From Lacipirellula limnantheis (GTDB lineage Bacteria > Planctomycetota > Planctomycetia > Pirellulales > Lacipirellulaceae), in contig NZ_CP036339.1 in assembly GCF_007746075.1 (NCBI RefSeq), positions 4,555,786 to 4,619,785 on the forward strand: a stretch of DNA of 64,000 nt, written 5' to 3'. Under the pieces are notes generated by a model. It was given only the letters and a program-made list of their open reading frames with translations. It did no database searches and was not told the DNA's origin. Below, piece after piece: positions 1-8,305 of the stretch. The position numbers and the translations under genes were made by a program. Position 1 is the stretch's first letter. Each line of letters starts with the position of its first letter.

Positions 1-46
1 CTTCCCCTTCGGCTCATTTAAATTTATTCAATCAAGGTCGCCGCCC

Positions 47-1480
47 ATGGCCATCCCATCACCACAATACGACCGTCCCCGTGCGCGGATCAGGTTCCTG
101 CGACCCCATTGGGCGCGTGTCGAGGCACCCGCGGGCGACATGCTGAAGAGTTGCCCGCCGATCACCAACGACGCCGGTCCACTCACCTTCTCGTCAGCCA
201 GTCGCGCCGGCCTCGTCGAGTTTCGTCGCGGCGGAGCCATCCTCCCGGGCGGTCTGGTAGACGCGGCAGCGTGCGCCCTGAACGCGATGGGCTACGAGGT
301 CGACGTCGCCCCAGTCCGCTGGATGCATTACGAGTCGTCGCCCCCGTTACCCGCAGGGACGTTTGACGAGGACGAACTGCAAGCCACGTATGCCGCGACG
401 ATCGAGAACCGCGGCCGCGCGCTGGTCATCGCCGCCAGCCTCGAGCAGCAGGCGCGGCTGCTGGCGGTGATTTGCAGACGGTTCACCGCCCGTGAGATCG
501 TTGCCGTTGTGGCAAACACAGACGAAGCAGAGCTGTTGGCCGCGACGATGCGGCCGCTGACCGATCGCGTTGTCAGCTGCGGCATGCTCTACGACGAAGC
601 CGGCCGCAACGAACTGCACATCCTGTCGACGCGCAGTTTTGCGCTGCCGCCCCTTTGCGACGTCGTCGTCGCGATGGGGACGAAAGCGGCGTGCAGCAGC
701 CGGGTGCAAGACCTTACCGCGCGGTACCGCAACTGCATGCGGTTTGCGATCGTCGAACCGTCAGTGACGACGCTGCGGCCTTGGGACCGGCTGTTGGGCG
801 AGGCGATGTGGGGGCCATGCCTGTTGGACTTGACCAAGCGGTCGCCATGGCCCAGCACGGTGCATGCGGCGCTGTTGCCCGCGCCAGCCTATCCGGCGAC
901 GCGCAGCCATTGTCCGTACGAAAAAAAGCTTCAGCTCCTGTGGAAGAATCTCGACCGCAACCGCCAGCTCGCTGCCACGGCGGCGGCCTTACAGCGGCGC
1001 GAGCAACATTGCCTGCAGGCGGCCGGAATCGATCGGCTCGACGACGTCGCCAAGCCGGCGGACCCTGCGAGCCCAACGCTGCGCGTCGCTGTCGTCGTCG
1101 AGTCGTCGCTGCACGGCCGACAGCTGCAAACGTGGCTGCCGTCCTGGAGGCTGGTCGCCGACGTCGCGGCGGCGGGCCCGCTGGGCATCGAGGCGGAGGC
1201 CCACATCGTGACGCTGCCGGTCGCCGCGGCGGTCGGGCTCATCGCCGACGTCGTGATCTACGCGGCCGGCAGCGGAGACGTTTGGATCCCTGCGTGCGGC
1301 AGCGGCGGCGTCGCCGGGAGCCGTATGCAACTGGTGGTCGACATGGCTGATGACGGCGACGTGGAGCTCGCGGCGGAGGTGCACCGCAGGACGCGCGACT
1401 ATGCGGCGCGGGGGTGGACCGTCCATGCCAGCGGCGGCCGCCATCAACCCGCGTTGTCGGCGTGTCGGCCGCTAAATTAA
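47..1480 (+). CDS. Large uncharacterised protein, possible degenerate SF2-helicase fold, next to an RT
   Basis: A 477-residue protein with no confident family assignment. Residues about 65-95 (LVEFRRGGAILPGG, then a hydrophobic helix and GYEVDV) resemble the N-terminal lobe of phage or XPB-like DEAD/DEAH helicases. Residues about 125-215 (ALVIAASLEQQARLL, later DVVVAMG) and about 350-430 (VAVVVESS, DVVIYAAG) look like two alpha/beta lobes of RecA type. The Walker A GKT and DEAH residues are not visible, so if the fold is right the ATPase motifs are degenerate; this is inference. The frame is open to the window edge with no Shine-Dalgarno at this ATG, so the true start could lie upstream. Its stop overlaps the predicted promoter of the downstream structured RNA, and the RT gene follows on the same strand, suggesting one module. 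Confidence 0.7.
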   Translation: MAIPSPQYDRPRARIRFLRPHWARVEAPAGDMLKSCPPITNDAGPLTFSSASRAGLVEFRRGGAILPGGLVDAAACALNAMGYEVDVAPVRWMHYESSPPLPAGTFDEDELQATYAATIENRGRALVIAASLEQQARLLAVICRRFTAREIVAVVANTDEAELLAATMRPLTDRVVSCGMLYDEAGRNELHILSTRSFALPPLCDVVVAMGTKAACSSRVQDLTARYRNCMRFAIVEPSVTTLRPWDRLLGEAMWGPCLLDLTKRSPWPSTVHAALLPAPAYPATRSHCPYEKKLQLLWKNLDRNRQLAATAAALQRREQHCLQAAGIDRLDDVAKPADPASPTLRVAVVVESSLHGRQLQTWLPSWRLVADVAAAGPLGIEAEAHIVTLPVAAAVGLIADVVIYAAGSGDVWIPACGSGGVAGSRMQLVVDMADDGDVELAAEVHRRTRDYAARGWTVHASGGRHQPALSACRPLN

Positions 1481-1483
1481 AAT
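1454..1483 (+). promoter_or_regulatory. Predicted promoter for the structured RNA
   Basis: TTGTCG at 1454-1459 and TAAAAT at 1478-1483, spaced 18 nt. The -10 overlaps the TAA stop of the upstream gene. It would start RNA at about 1490. Confidence 0.45.
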
Positions 1484-1489
1484 GATCAT

Positions 1490-1969
1490 CTTGAGATGAG
1501 GACAACGAGCTGACGGAGATCGCCGACCGCCGACTGTTCGCCCCGAGGGCGGCACCACGCGGCGACCGGCGATCGGAAAACACGAGGCAAGGCGAAATCG
1601 ATGAAAGCCACGCCGACATCGTGACGCCGAGGCGCGAACGACCCGAGCGCCGACCGCCGCCGTGGACTAGATCGGGTTCGAACCCATTAAAGAAGAAAGG
1701 AGGGACGCCGACACTATAGACGCTGCGCCCGGGAGATATCCCGGCGACGACGCCCCGCGGGGTGATGTCGGACCTGCGCCCTTTAGGGGGCGGGGGGCCG
1801 ATGACAACCGCCGTGCCCGCCGTGCAGCCCTTCGGCAGGACCGTGGGGAGAGGCCGCTTAGGCGGTCTCACCTCCCACTGGCCGCAAGGGTGGCTGCGCC
1901 TACCCACCACGCGTTTTCCATCATTTGGGCGCAGACCTCGCTTGTCGGGTCTGCGCCCAAACCTTTTTT
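1490..1969 (+). ncRNA. Structured non-coding RNA upstream of the reverse transcriptase
   Basis: About 480 nt with no convincing reading frame but many possible stems. These are TCATC/GATGA near the 5' end (1486-1499); an 8-bp long-range stem GATCGCCG (1518-1525) with CGGCGATC (1567-1574) enclosing CGCCC-CGA-GGGCG (1539-1551); the self-complementary GGGTTCGAACCC (1674-1685); CCCCGCGGGG (1753-1762); GAGA-CCGC-TTAG-GCGG-TCTC with a GG bulge (about 1848-1871); and a 14-bp terminal hairpin followed by six T. RT-associated ncRNAs in this position are known from retrons and some defence RTs (DRT2, DRT9). Whether this RNA is template, primer or cofactor cannot be seen. Boundaries are inferred from the promoter-like sequence and T-run. 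Confidence 0.6.
1924..1969 (+). terminator. Perfect 14-bp hairpin with T6 tail, intrinsic-terminator-like
   Basis: Stem TTTGGGCGCAGACC (1924-1937) pairs perfectly with GGTCTGCGCCCAAA (1948-1961), with a 10-nt loop, then CC and TTTTTT (1964-1969). It ends 14 nt before the RT start codon, so it probably defines the 3' end of the RNA. RT expression would then need readthrough or another promoter. Confidence 0.8.
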
Positions 1970-1983
1970 CGTTCAGAGGCCTC

Positions 1984-3342
1984 ATGTCCATCCACTATTC
2001 ATTCCGAAAGGTCACCGCCCATACAGGGTCGGCCCGCAACTTCCTCGAGCGTTATTGCCTGGCGGCGATCGCCAATCGCGGCCGCTTGGGGCGACTGGAC
2101 CCGGAGTTCAGCGCGGCACTCATGACGTACATCGCTGATGAACGAAATCTGCGGCTGGCACTGGAGCACGTCGAACAAGCCGGCGGCCCGTCCGTAGGGG
2201 TCGACGGCCTGCGGGCGCGGGACCTCAGCCGTCAGGAACAGTGGGAACTCATTCGCCAGACGAGCCAGCAGCTGCTGGCCGGCACGTATCGCCGCGGAGA
2301 GCTCCTGCCGAAGCAGGTCCCCAAGCGTCCGGGCAGTACGCAGACGCGTACGATCCACTTGCAGACGCTCACTGACCGGATGGTCGCGCGCGGCGTCGTC
2401 CAGATCGTGCAGCCGCTGCTCAACGAGAAGGCCGACCGCCTGTCGTTTTGTCGCTTCGGCCGCGGCCCGCAGCTGGCCATCGCCAAAGCGTCGCAGTTAC
2501 TTGCCCAGGAGCATCGCACTACCTGGATCGTTGAGGATCTTGCCAACGCGTTTGATAACGTCCCGCAGGCCCGACTCGGTCAGATCCTCAGGAGCCAGCT
2601 TCCCAACGAGGAGGTTTGCGAGCTGGCGTTGCAGATGGTCAACGCGCCGTCTCGCCGCGGGATCCTGCAAGGTTCGGCCCTGTCGCCGCTGCTGCTTAAC
2701 GTCTACCTCGACCACGTCATCCACCTCCCCTGGCAACGGCGGTTTCCCGAGGTGCCGCTCTTGCGCTACGTCGACGATCTGCTCATCGCGGCCCGTCCCG
2801 AAGATGCCGCGCCCGAGCTCTACGCCGAGCTCCGTCGGTTGGCGGTGGCGGCAGGCTTCGCGCTCAAGCGGGGCGAAGCGCAGGCGGTGAGCGACCTGTC
2901 GCGGCACGAGGCGACTTGGTTGGGCTACGCTGTTGGTCTGAACGAGGGTGGCGTCTCGCTTCGCGTCCGCAGTTTCGACGCGTGCGACCCGGCGGAGTTA
3001 GCCGCCAACCGTGCACAGCTCTTGGCGGCGTTTGTGCGACTGCATGCGCGGCCTCACAGTTGGCAATACGTCCCCGCCGTGCTCCAAGGCAAGCTGGAAC
3101 GCCTGGCACCGACGTTTCCGCATGTTGACGTCCGCTCGATCTCTCAGCGGCTCGTCGCCGCCGCGGAGGCCGCCGGGTTCGACGTGCTGGGGGGCGCTGA
3201 AGCGCAAGTGCAGCAGTGGGAGTCCGCCTACCGGCGTTACCAACAGATGGCCGAGCGGATCGACCTACGGCTGGCCGACGTCGCGCCGCAGGCCATGACG
3301 ACTGGGCCGGATGAGTGGGGGCCGGACGACGTCCCCTTCTGA
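1984..3342 (+). CDS. Reverse transcriptase, group-II-intron-like, without intron
   Basis: RNA-directed DNA polymerase of 452 residues from ATG 1984. An in-frame GTG at 1762 is rejected because it would translate the structured RNA and its terminator. RT motifs in order: GVDGL (about 72-76), KRPGSTQTRTI (114-124), motif A VEDLANAFD with D185 (183-191), RGILQGSALSPLLLN (225-239), catalytic YVDD (262-265) and TWLGY (311-315). The palm is group-II/retron-like. No maturase X domain or HNH endonuclease is recognisable in the C-terminal about 130 residues, and no domain V RNA follows the gene. AGAGG lies 4 nt before the ATG. The context (possible helicase gene, structured RNA, RT) suggests a domesticated or defence RT rather than a mobile intron. 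The sub-family is unassigned. Confidence 0.93.
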   Translation: MSIHYSFRKVTAHTGSARNFLERYCLAAIANRGRLGRLDPEFSAALMTYIADERNLRLALEHVEQAGGPSVGVDGLRARDLSRQEQWELIRQTSQQLLAGTYRRGELLPKQVPKRPGSTQTRTIHLQTLTDRMVARGVVQIVQPLLNEKADRLSFCRFGRGPQLAIAKASQLLAQEHRTTWIVEDLANAFDNVPQARLGQILRSQLPNEEVCELALQMVNAPSRRGILQGSALSPLLLNVYLDHVIHLPWQRRFPEVPLLRYVDDLLIAARPEDAAPELYAELRRLAVAAGFALKRGEAQAVSDLSRHEATWLGYAVGLNEGGVSLRVRSFDACDPAELAANRAQLLAAFVRLHARPHSWQYVPAVLQGKLERLAPTFPHVDVRSISQRLVAAAEAAGFDVLGGAEAQVQQWESAYRRYQQMAERIDLRLADVAPQAMTTGPDEWGPDDVPF

Positions 3343-3821
3343 GCGAAGCATGCTCGAAGCTGCCCCCCAGCGTCCCTCGCGGCGGCGGCGTCGCGGGTGG
3401 CCGCGCAGCATGCGCCTTGGAACGTCTGGCGGCAAAGGAAGCCCCCGCCGTGCGATCGAGTGCAGCGCTCGGCCAGGCATGCACAAACGCAAGGACGAGG
3501 TCAAACGACGCGCGTCGAGCGGCGCTAGCCAGTGACAAATTTGGCGAAACGGCGGCAAACGGGGCGACTCATGCGAGCTGGCTGGAACGCCTCTCGATCG
3601 CACTCCCTTGGGCGGCTAACGGTGCTCGACGTTTGAGGCGTGAGTGGTCCACAGCAATGATTGACCAAGGTTGCGCCTGAATCGGTCGCATTGCGTAATC
3701 GCGGTCAGCCCAGAGTCACAGCAAAGCAGCCCAGCTTATCACAAACGCGCTGAAGGAGTGGATTTGAGGTACCTGTGCCAGCAAAACACCCGCAAAACGC
3801 TATTATGCTATTGTTTTTGCC
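3343..3821. other. No supported gene downstream of the RT
   Basis: Open frames here are alanine/arginine-rich, overlap one another in several phases and have no ribosome site or recognisable motif. A 121-codon frame starting inside the RT gene (3315-3680) is the longest. Nothing resembling intron domains V/VI is visible. Confidence 0.4.
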
Positions 3822-4286
3822 ATGAAGAGACCTGTTGCGCACTTTCGCATCGGAGAAGTGGACCTCAACAGCGATTTGGCGGAGGTTTTGGGTGGGGTTT
3901 ACGGTGAGTTTACGAAGGGTTCTGGGTCGGTTCTAGACCCCCTACCTCGCGTGCGAATCGAAAATCCTCGGGAGAAACGGCCCTCGCTGGATCGCCCGCG
4001 TACGCCCGCGGGGCCGGCGCGCACGCTCAAGATTCGCATGCCAGACGAAGCGACGATGGCGGGTCCTCATCCGAAAAAGTCGCGCAGAGAGATTGACTCG
4101 ATAAGCCCTTTTTTGGTGCAGGCAGCGGCCTGCACTGTTCAAACCGAGCCTTCGGAACGCACTCGCGCGTGGTTTAACGCCGTCGAACAGCAGTGGACAA
4201 TCGTCAGCTTGCTAGCAGTTAGCGTGCTGATTGACCACTCGTTCCAACTGCACCATCGCCGCGCAATCGATCCAGCGTCGAGATGA
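3822..4286 (+). CDS. Hypothetical protein
   Basis: A 154-residue frame. The first about 30 residues (MKRPVAHFRIGEVDLNSDL) look protein-like and the start is preceded by TATTGT ending 7 nt before the ATG, matching the leaderless-promoter pattern of this window. The remainder is rich in Pro, Arg and Lys and has no recognisable domain, so the gene may be decayed after its N-terminus. No relatives recognised. Confidence 0.35.
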   Translation: MKRPVAHFRIGEVDLNSDLAEVLGGVYGEFTKGSGSVLDPLPRVRIENPREKRPSLDRPRTPAGPARTLKIRMPDEATMAGPHPKKSRREIDSISPFLVQAAACTVQTEPSERTRAWFNAVEQQWTIVSLLAVSVLIDHSFQLHHRRAIDPASR

Positions 4287-4519
4287 CAGATGAAGGCTGG
4301 CGCGCTGCTCGGCGGCGGCTGTTGGAGTGCCGACGGTAAGCATGTCAGCGTGCGTTCGGCGTTGTCAGCGACCTGTTCGATTCGGGTGAGCGTTTCGCAC
4401 GGTGCTGCGTTCGTACAAGCTTATTGAAGGCGACAGCGGCGGCGGCATTTACAACGAGCGCAGCGAAGTCTCAGGGGTCGACTGGGGCTATAATGGCAGC
4501 CGCCAAGGCTCGGGGGCAG

Positions 4520-5130
4520 GTCAGTCGTCCGTTCATCAACATCGTCACTGGGGCCATCGCGCGTAATAAGCAGCAGCGACAAACGCCTTAGCCACAGCCT
4601 GTCGTGCGGCCTTGTAGCGCAGCCGTCCTCAACATTGTCGTTTTGCCTGGTGATCGGCTTCGTTGATCAGCCACCACGTTCTTGGCAGCCATTCAGCGGG
4701 CCAAGATGTTTAAGTCTGTTGCTGGCTTCATACGCGCAGCCAAGACATTGCGCTGACTCATATAAATGGGCTCAGCAGCGGCTCTGACTTGCACTGGGAT
4801 TTGCGCCCAGCGGTCTGCTCGCTGCGGACAGCCGCGCAGGCCTGCAACGCGTCAGCGTCGTTGTTAGGGCCATCAGCGGTCATATCTTCTTTCTGCCGCC
4901 TTTGCCGGGACGGGGGTCTGACCCCCCGGCACGGCTAGTGGGTCCCCTTTAGGGGATAGGTTTTTACTGAAACTATGAGGTTTTAACGGACAATTGAATA
5001 TAAGCTCGCTATTTAGTCTAATGGGCTGAACTCAAGGAGGACTGCCCGATGGCCAAAGATTTCATCACTCGATTTAAGATTACCGGGGTTGCCCATAACC
5101 CCGAGCATTAAGCTGCTCGCTATGTACTGA
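4520..5130 (+). repeat. Dispersed repeat A, copy 1 (second copy 18830-19365)
   Basis: About 600 bp similar to 18830-19365. Shared blocks include TCAGCGTCGTTGT near 4851, CTTTCTGCCGCC, a hairpin around GCCGGG...CCCGGC (about 4905-4933), GGTCCCC/AGGGGA, and a short reading frame after AAGGAGGACTGCCCG. The two copies are diverged but collinear. Copy 2 lacks about 310 bp present here after 5126. Confidence 0.7.
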
Positions 5131-5183
5131 GCGCCGTGTTAGCGGCTAATTCTATTGAAGGTTCAGACGTCGCTGCAGCTTAG
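5049..5183 (+). pseudogene. 44-codon small gene interrupted by TAA at codon 21
   Basis: A strong Shine-Dalgarno AAGGAGG lies 8 nt before ATG 5049. The first 20 codons read MAKDFITRFKITGVAHNPEH, then TAA (5109-5111), then the same frame continues for 23 codons (starting AARYVLSAVLAANS) to TAG 5181-5183. The continuation has ordinary protein composition, so the TAA looks like a nonsense mutation. A second copy at 19286 has the same TAA, so either the inactivation predates duplication or the 20-residue peptide itself is retained. No family recognised. Confidence 0.5.
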
Positions 5184-6075
5184 TCGACAGCGCCGAAAAT
5201 TGATCGTCGTCGCGTTCAGCTTTGCCCGCTGCGCGAAGTGAGTTGGTCGCCGGCGACCCCTTCGGTGGCATTCTCTGCCGCCAGGGCTGGTGCTATTGGC
5301 GTGAGCACGCTGTCCATCTTGGAGCGAGCAAACAGCGTCGCCCACTCTCACTCTTGCTCATGGCGACGATTCAACCAAGCGCAAAGACCTCAGCGCGCGT
5401 TGCCGCAGCCGGTCCGATCTGCGACGCACCAAACAGCGAAGCCAGCGTGTTGCTCGACGACCGAATCCGCTCCGCGCAGTGGTGACAATTATCACGCATT
5501 AGCAATCCGGACATTCTGTCCGGCACTCCCCGCTACGCCGCTCGGCGCGTCGGAAGTTGCTCTTTCTCTCCGCTGCGCTGATACCGGCGACGAGCAAGTT
5601 TGCAAGTTCCGCGTGACGCTGGTTGGGCGTTGGTGCACAACGACGCGCAGTTTGGGTCTAATGAACTGCCGCAGCGCTCGATCGACTACTAGAGCCCGCA
5701 ATCAGCGACCCTCACGCCATCCGACTCTCCGCAGAGAGCTTGCTGGATCTGATGCGTGGGATTGGCTTGTGGATTGCGCCGTCATCATCTCCACGGGTTC
5801 AACTCTTGCCGGCAGCGTCGAAGGCAGACCATGGTGCGGTGTGCTATGGGGCGGTGCGTGCTTTCTGATTGCAATCGCGGCGGGCTTGTCTTTATCGCCT
5901 TAACGCCCGCTCAGTCCTTACCGGACTAATTGAGCCGCCGCCGAATTGCGGCAGTGATTGAGGTTTTCGCTGCGGCGTCGCCCCCATTGGTCGAAATGCG
6001 TTGCAGCGGCGAGTAAATAAAAAGCTCGCGAGTTTAGAGTTCGCTCACTAAATGGTTCTCCAAGGGGTTAAGGAC
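5184..6075. other. Repeat-rich stretch, no intact gene supported
   Basis: 5430-5760 is near-identical to 19365-19690 and partly to 54900-55180 (shared block TTTGGGTCTAATGAACT). The end of one frame (about 5745-5903) encodes a hydrophobic tail that may be a membrane-gene remnant. Nothing else is recognisable. Confidence 0.4.
5482..5523 (+). repeat. Double-palindrome element, copy 1
   Basis: GTGACAATTATCAC at 5482-5495, spacer, CCGGACA-TTC-TGTCCGG at 5507-5523. Confidence 0.85.
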
Positions 6076-6081
6076 TAGAAT
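6076..6081 (+). promoter_or_regulatory. Leaderless -10 element
   Basis: TAGAAT ends 7 nt before ATG 6089, placing the expected transcript start at or next to the start codon. Confidence 0.5.
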
Positions 6082-6088
6082 CGGGCGC

Positions 6089-6412
6089 ATGAGTTGGGCA
6101 GACGCATTCCTCGCAATTGGGGCAGTGACGATATTCTTCGCCGCCCTCCTCGCGATAGTTTGGTGCATTGCGATCGCAGCGATTCGGCAGCGATTCACGC
6201 TGAAGTTGCTCCTCGTCATGCTGACCGCGGTTTGTGTCTTAGCGGGCTTCCAATCCATGGGCCGCGAAGCCGCCCGCCGGCAATCGATCAAGTCGATTGA
6301 GATGCAACGAGCGTTCTACCTGGAGCACCGAAGCGAGTTCAATCCGCAGCAATACGATCAACTAACGCAGGAACTCGATGCTGACGCTGCTCGCCTCGGA
6401 TTTGGCAAATAA
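6089..6412 (+). CDS. Small membrane protein
   Basis: 107 residues. Two hydrophobic helices (about 5-32 and 36-55) separated by RQRFTLK, a planctomycete-type RFTLRxLL segment, followed by a charged soluble tail of about 50 residues (REAARRQSIKSIEMQR onward) that is predicted helical. No known domain. Start chosen at 6089 because TAGAAT sits 7 nt upstream. No partner gene is adjacent and the function is unknown. Confidence 0.7.
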   Translation: MSWADAFLAIGAVTIFFAALLAIVWCIAIAAIRQRFTLKLLLVMLTAVCVLAGFQSMGREAARRQSIKSIEMQRAFYLEHRSEFNPQQYDQLTQELDADAARLGFGK

Positions 6413-6716
6413 CCCCCGCCGCCTGCCGGCAACTTGTCGCCACCCCTCCCGGCAGAGGGGTGATGGACTTCCAACCCGGCACCGTCTTAGGTTACTTCCC
6501 TGCAACGGGTTCAAGTTGATCGGCGTCCATTGATCAACGGTTTGGCTACCACCCGCACTGAAATCTCGTGAAGGTTCACCCGCGCATCACCGCCGGAATC
6601 TTGTTGCTCGCCACTAAAGCGAGCGGACCAAGGCGGCATTGTTCGTGATGACGCTCCCCTACTCGGACGCCGTCTTCATTCAGGCGTGCCCCCGACCGAA
6701 TCAGCTCAGCGCATTG

Positions 6717-6758
6717 GTGACAATTATCTCGCGTTAGCAGTCCGGACATGATGTCCGG
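6717..6758 (+). repeat. Double-palindrome element, copy 2
   Basis: GTGACAATTATCTC at 6717-6730 and CCGGACAT-G-ATGTCCGG at 6742-6758. Confidence 0.85.
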
Positions 6759-7033
6759 CGCTCCCCGCGACGCGATTGGCGGGTCGGCAGTCGCTCTCCG
6801 CTGGGACTAGAGTAATTACTCGGCGACGGCGATTGCGGCGTCGGGGGCAGCGACGGCGTCGGAGCAGACGGGTAATGCGGCACTGGTGCGCTGGGTGTGA
6901 GCAATCCCTCGATCATGAGTTGCCGCTGATTGCTGCGGGCGACGTGCCAAGTCTTCCCGGTCATCGCGTCGACCACATAGCAACCGTGGCGGTTGGGCGA
7001 GCCGTAGGCCGCTGCTTGGAAGCGGCCGACCAA
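6734..7033 (-). pseudogene. Fragment of an unknown gene ending in the double palindrome
   Basis: The minus-strand frame begins with protein-like sequence (GRFQAAAYGSPNRHG, YVVDAMTGKTWH), then a long Pro/Ser-rich stretch, and its last codons lie in double-palindrome copy 2. There is no clear start; an overlapping frame continues upstream, which suggests a frameshift. Probably a 5'-truncated, 3'-replaced remnant. Confidence 0.4.
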
Positions 7034-7075
7034 CCCGTCCGCGGATGCTGGCGGAGAATTTGCTGACTGCTGGCT

Positions 7076-7351
7076 GTGCCGTCAATCGTCGCTCGTTCTC
7101 CAGATATTGCCTCGTGCCGTTACGCGACGTTGTTCTACCTTCTGCGAGATCATCGCCTCAGTTTGATCTCAGTTTGGAGCCCAACGTTTCTGACGGAGCT
7201 GAAGAGGTTTCTCTGGGCGAATTGGGAACAGCTCTGCCCCGACGTTGAGCTGGGCAGAATGTCATCGTCGGCGTACCGCAGACTTCAGAGTCACGCAGGG
7301 CGGCCGGGAGTTGCAAAAACGGTTACCAGCGACCACCCGCCTAGGCCGTAA
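7076..7351 (+). pseudogene. Fragment of a GH3-family (acyl-adenylate/amido synthetase) gene
   Basis: Residues about 14-60 of this frame (ATLFYLLRDHRLSL, ISVWSPTFLTEL, NWEQLC) match the conserved 'LISVWSPTFLT' block of bacterial GH3 auxin-responsive promoter homologues, which are normally over 500 residues. Only about 50 codons remain. Both flanks are repeat DNA. Assignment is from memory of the family motif. Confidence 0.5.
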
Positions 7352-7380
7352 AAAACTTTCCTAGCAATACGCTGCTAAGA

Positions 7381-7451
7381 CGGTACCTGGCCATGATGAT
7401 GGACGAGCCGTGCCCGCCTCGTCCGGCGCGGCTGGCTAACTTTGGCGAGTG
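7381..7451 (+). pseudogene. 3' fragment of the gene found intact at 15626-15850
   Basis: Reads MMMDEPCPPRPARLANFGE and stop, nearly identical to the C-terminus of the 15626 gene. It is followed, as at 15851, by TACAAT and ATG GCC-less MPRPRFTLR, but here that second frame stops after 12 codons (7467-7505). A truncated copy of the same two-gene block. Confidence 0.7.
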
Positions 7452-7509
7452 ATACAATCGATTACCATGCCCCGCCCCCGGTTCACCCTCCGCGTCGCCA
7501 AGTAGTCTT

Positions 7510-7836
7510 ATGCAGTCATCGGGCCGCCCCCTCGGCTGGAGAGCGAAGCTCAGAGAGCCGAGCATCCTGCCACGCTTCAATCTCCGAGTCGCCCTGGTCA
7601 CCACGGCTCTCGTTGCGGTCGTCACCTGGCAAGGCGGCATCGTCATTTCACGCCGGCAAGCTCTCACGCGAGTCGACCGCTATGTACGAGGAGGTGAATT
7701 AGCGAATCCCCTTCGCTTGCTTATGGGCGACGAGAAGGTCGCGTGGATCTACTTGCACCCGGAGGCCGCGGACGCTGAACTAGCGAAATACGCGAGTTTG
7801 TTTCCGGAAGCGACCGTCCAGCGGCGAGAACGTTGA
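7510..7836 (+). CDS. Small membrane protein with soluble C-terminus
   Basis: 108 residues. RFNLRVALVTTALVAVVTW (about 22-40) is a planctomycete RFTLRxLL-type helix, and the soluble tail ends in a SLFPEAT motif comparable to IFPEAVIW in the 21679 gene and HFPEAVD in the 8306 gene. It follows a truncated relative of the 15865 gene (7467-7505), and its own start has no clear ribosome site. Unknown function. Confidence 0.6.
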   Translation: MQSSGRPLGWRAKLREPSILPRFNLRVALVTTALVAVVTWQGGIVISRRQALTRVDRYVRGGELANPLRLLMGDEKVAWIYLHPEAADAELAKYASLFPEATVQRRER

Positions 7837-7979
7837 ACTCGCACTCTATTTGGGGCTAAGGTGGAGCCTCTACTCTGGCGGACTCCATGCAGCTAAAACG
7901 ATCGCACGCCTGCGCCATTGCAGCCGCCGTCCGGCTGGCACGGCCGCTAACGAGTGAATAGGTTCCCACCCGGGAGCTC

Positions 7980-8299
7980 TGCACTGTATTCCCAGCAAGG
8001 CAGCTTTACTTACATCGTCAATGTCTTGCGCGAGTTATGCATCGCGGGCGTTGTCGTTCGGGACGAAAGCGCCCCGGGGCAAGTACGCGCTGGCGCGTCC
8101 GGCGGCTCAGGTGGATTGGCTGCAGATTGTTGAGAAGCTCGATGGGCCGCCCAGTCAGCCGATGCCAACAGAATTCAGCCAGTTACCGGCGGCCACTGCA
8201 AAGGCGGTTGAAGCTGCGGTGGCCTCTGGAGTGGGCGAGTTGTGCCGGCGGCTCGCTGCGGTAATCCCTTCGACCTTCCGGGCGGCGAGGGCGGCGTGA
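7980..8299 (+). pseudogene. Frameshifted 3' part of an Rrf2-family regulator
   Basis: One frame (from about 8008) reads YIVNVLRELCIAGVVVRDES, matching YVIQMLSQLVKAGVVSG of the Rrf2 protein at 24058. After a frameshift near 8070 the next frame reads KYALARPAAQVDWLQIVEKLDGP..., matching the YTLAKPA...IIEAVEGP block, to a stop at 8299. The N-terminal helix-turn-helix start is missing. A third, decayed Rrf2 paralogue. Confidence 0.65.
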
Positions 8300-8305
8300 C
8301 GGCAC

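Noticed and set aside
655..1350. Arg-rich 231-codon frame inside the first gene
   Set aside because: Composition is that of out-of-frame GC-rich DNA.
1674..1685. tRNA suggested by GGGTTCGAACCC
   Set aside because: No acceptor, D or anticodon arms fit around it; treated as a self-complementary stem of the structured RNA.
1490..1969. Retron msr-msd
   Set aside because: No flanking a1/a2 inverted repeats with a branching G could be identified, the RNA is longer than usual, and the RT lacks an obvious VTG motif. Not excluded by search, only by eye.
1239..1991. Long minus-strand frame across the structured RNA
   Set aside because: Arg/Pro-rich shadow of GC-rich sequence with no start signal, overlapping the RNA and the 47-1480 gene.
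1484..3600. Group II intron with intron-encoded protein
   Set aside because: No maturase X or endonuclease domain and no domain V-like hairpin with AGC triad after the RT; the upstream RNA ends in an intrinsic terminator instead of continuing into the gene.
47..3820. Diversity-generating retroelement
   Set aside because: No template/variable repeat pair with adenine-specific differences and no Avd-like gene could be found near the RT.
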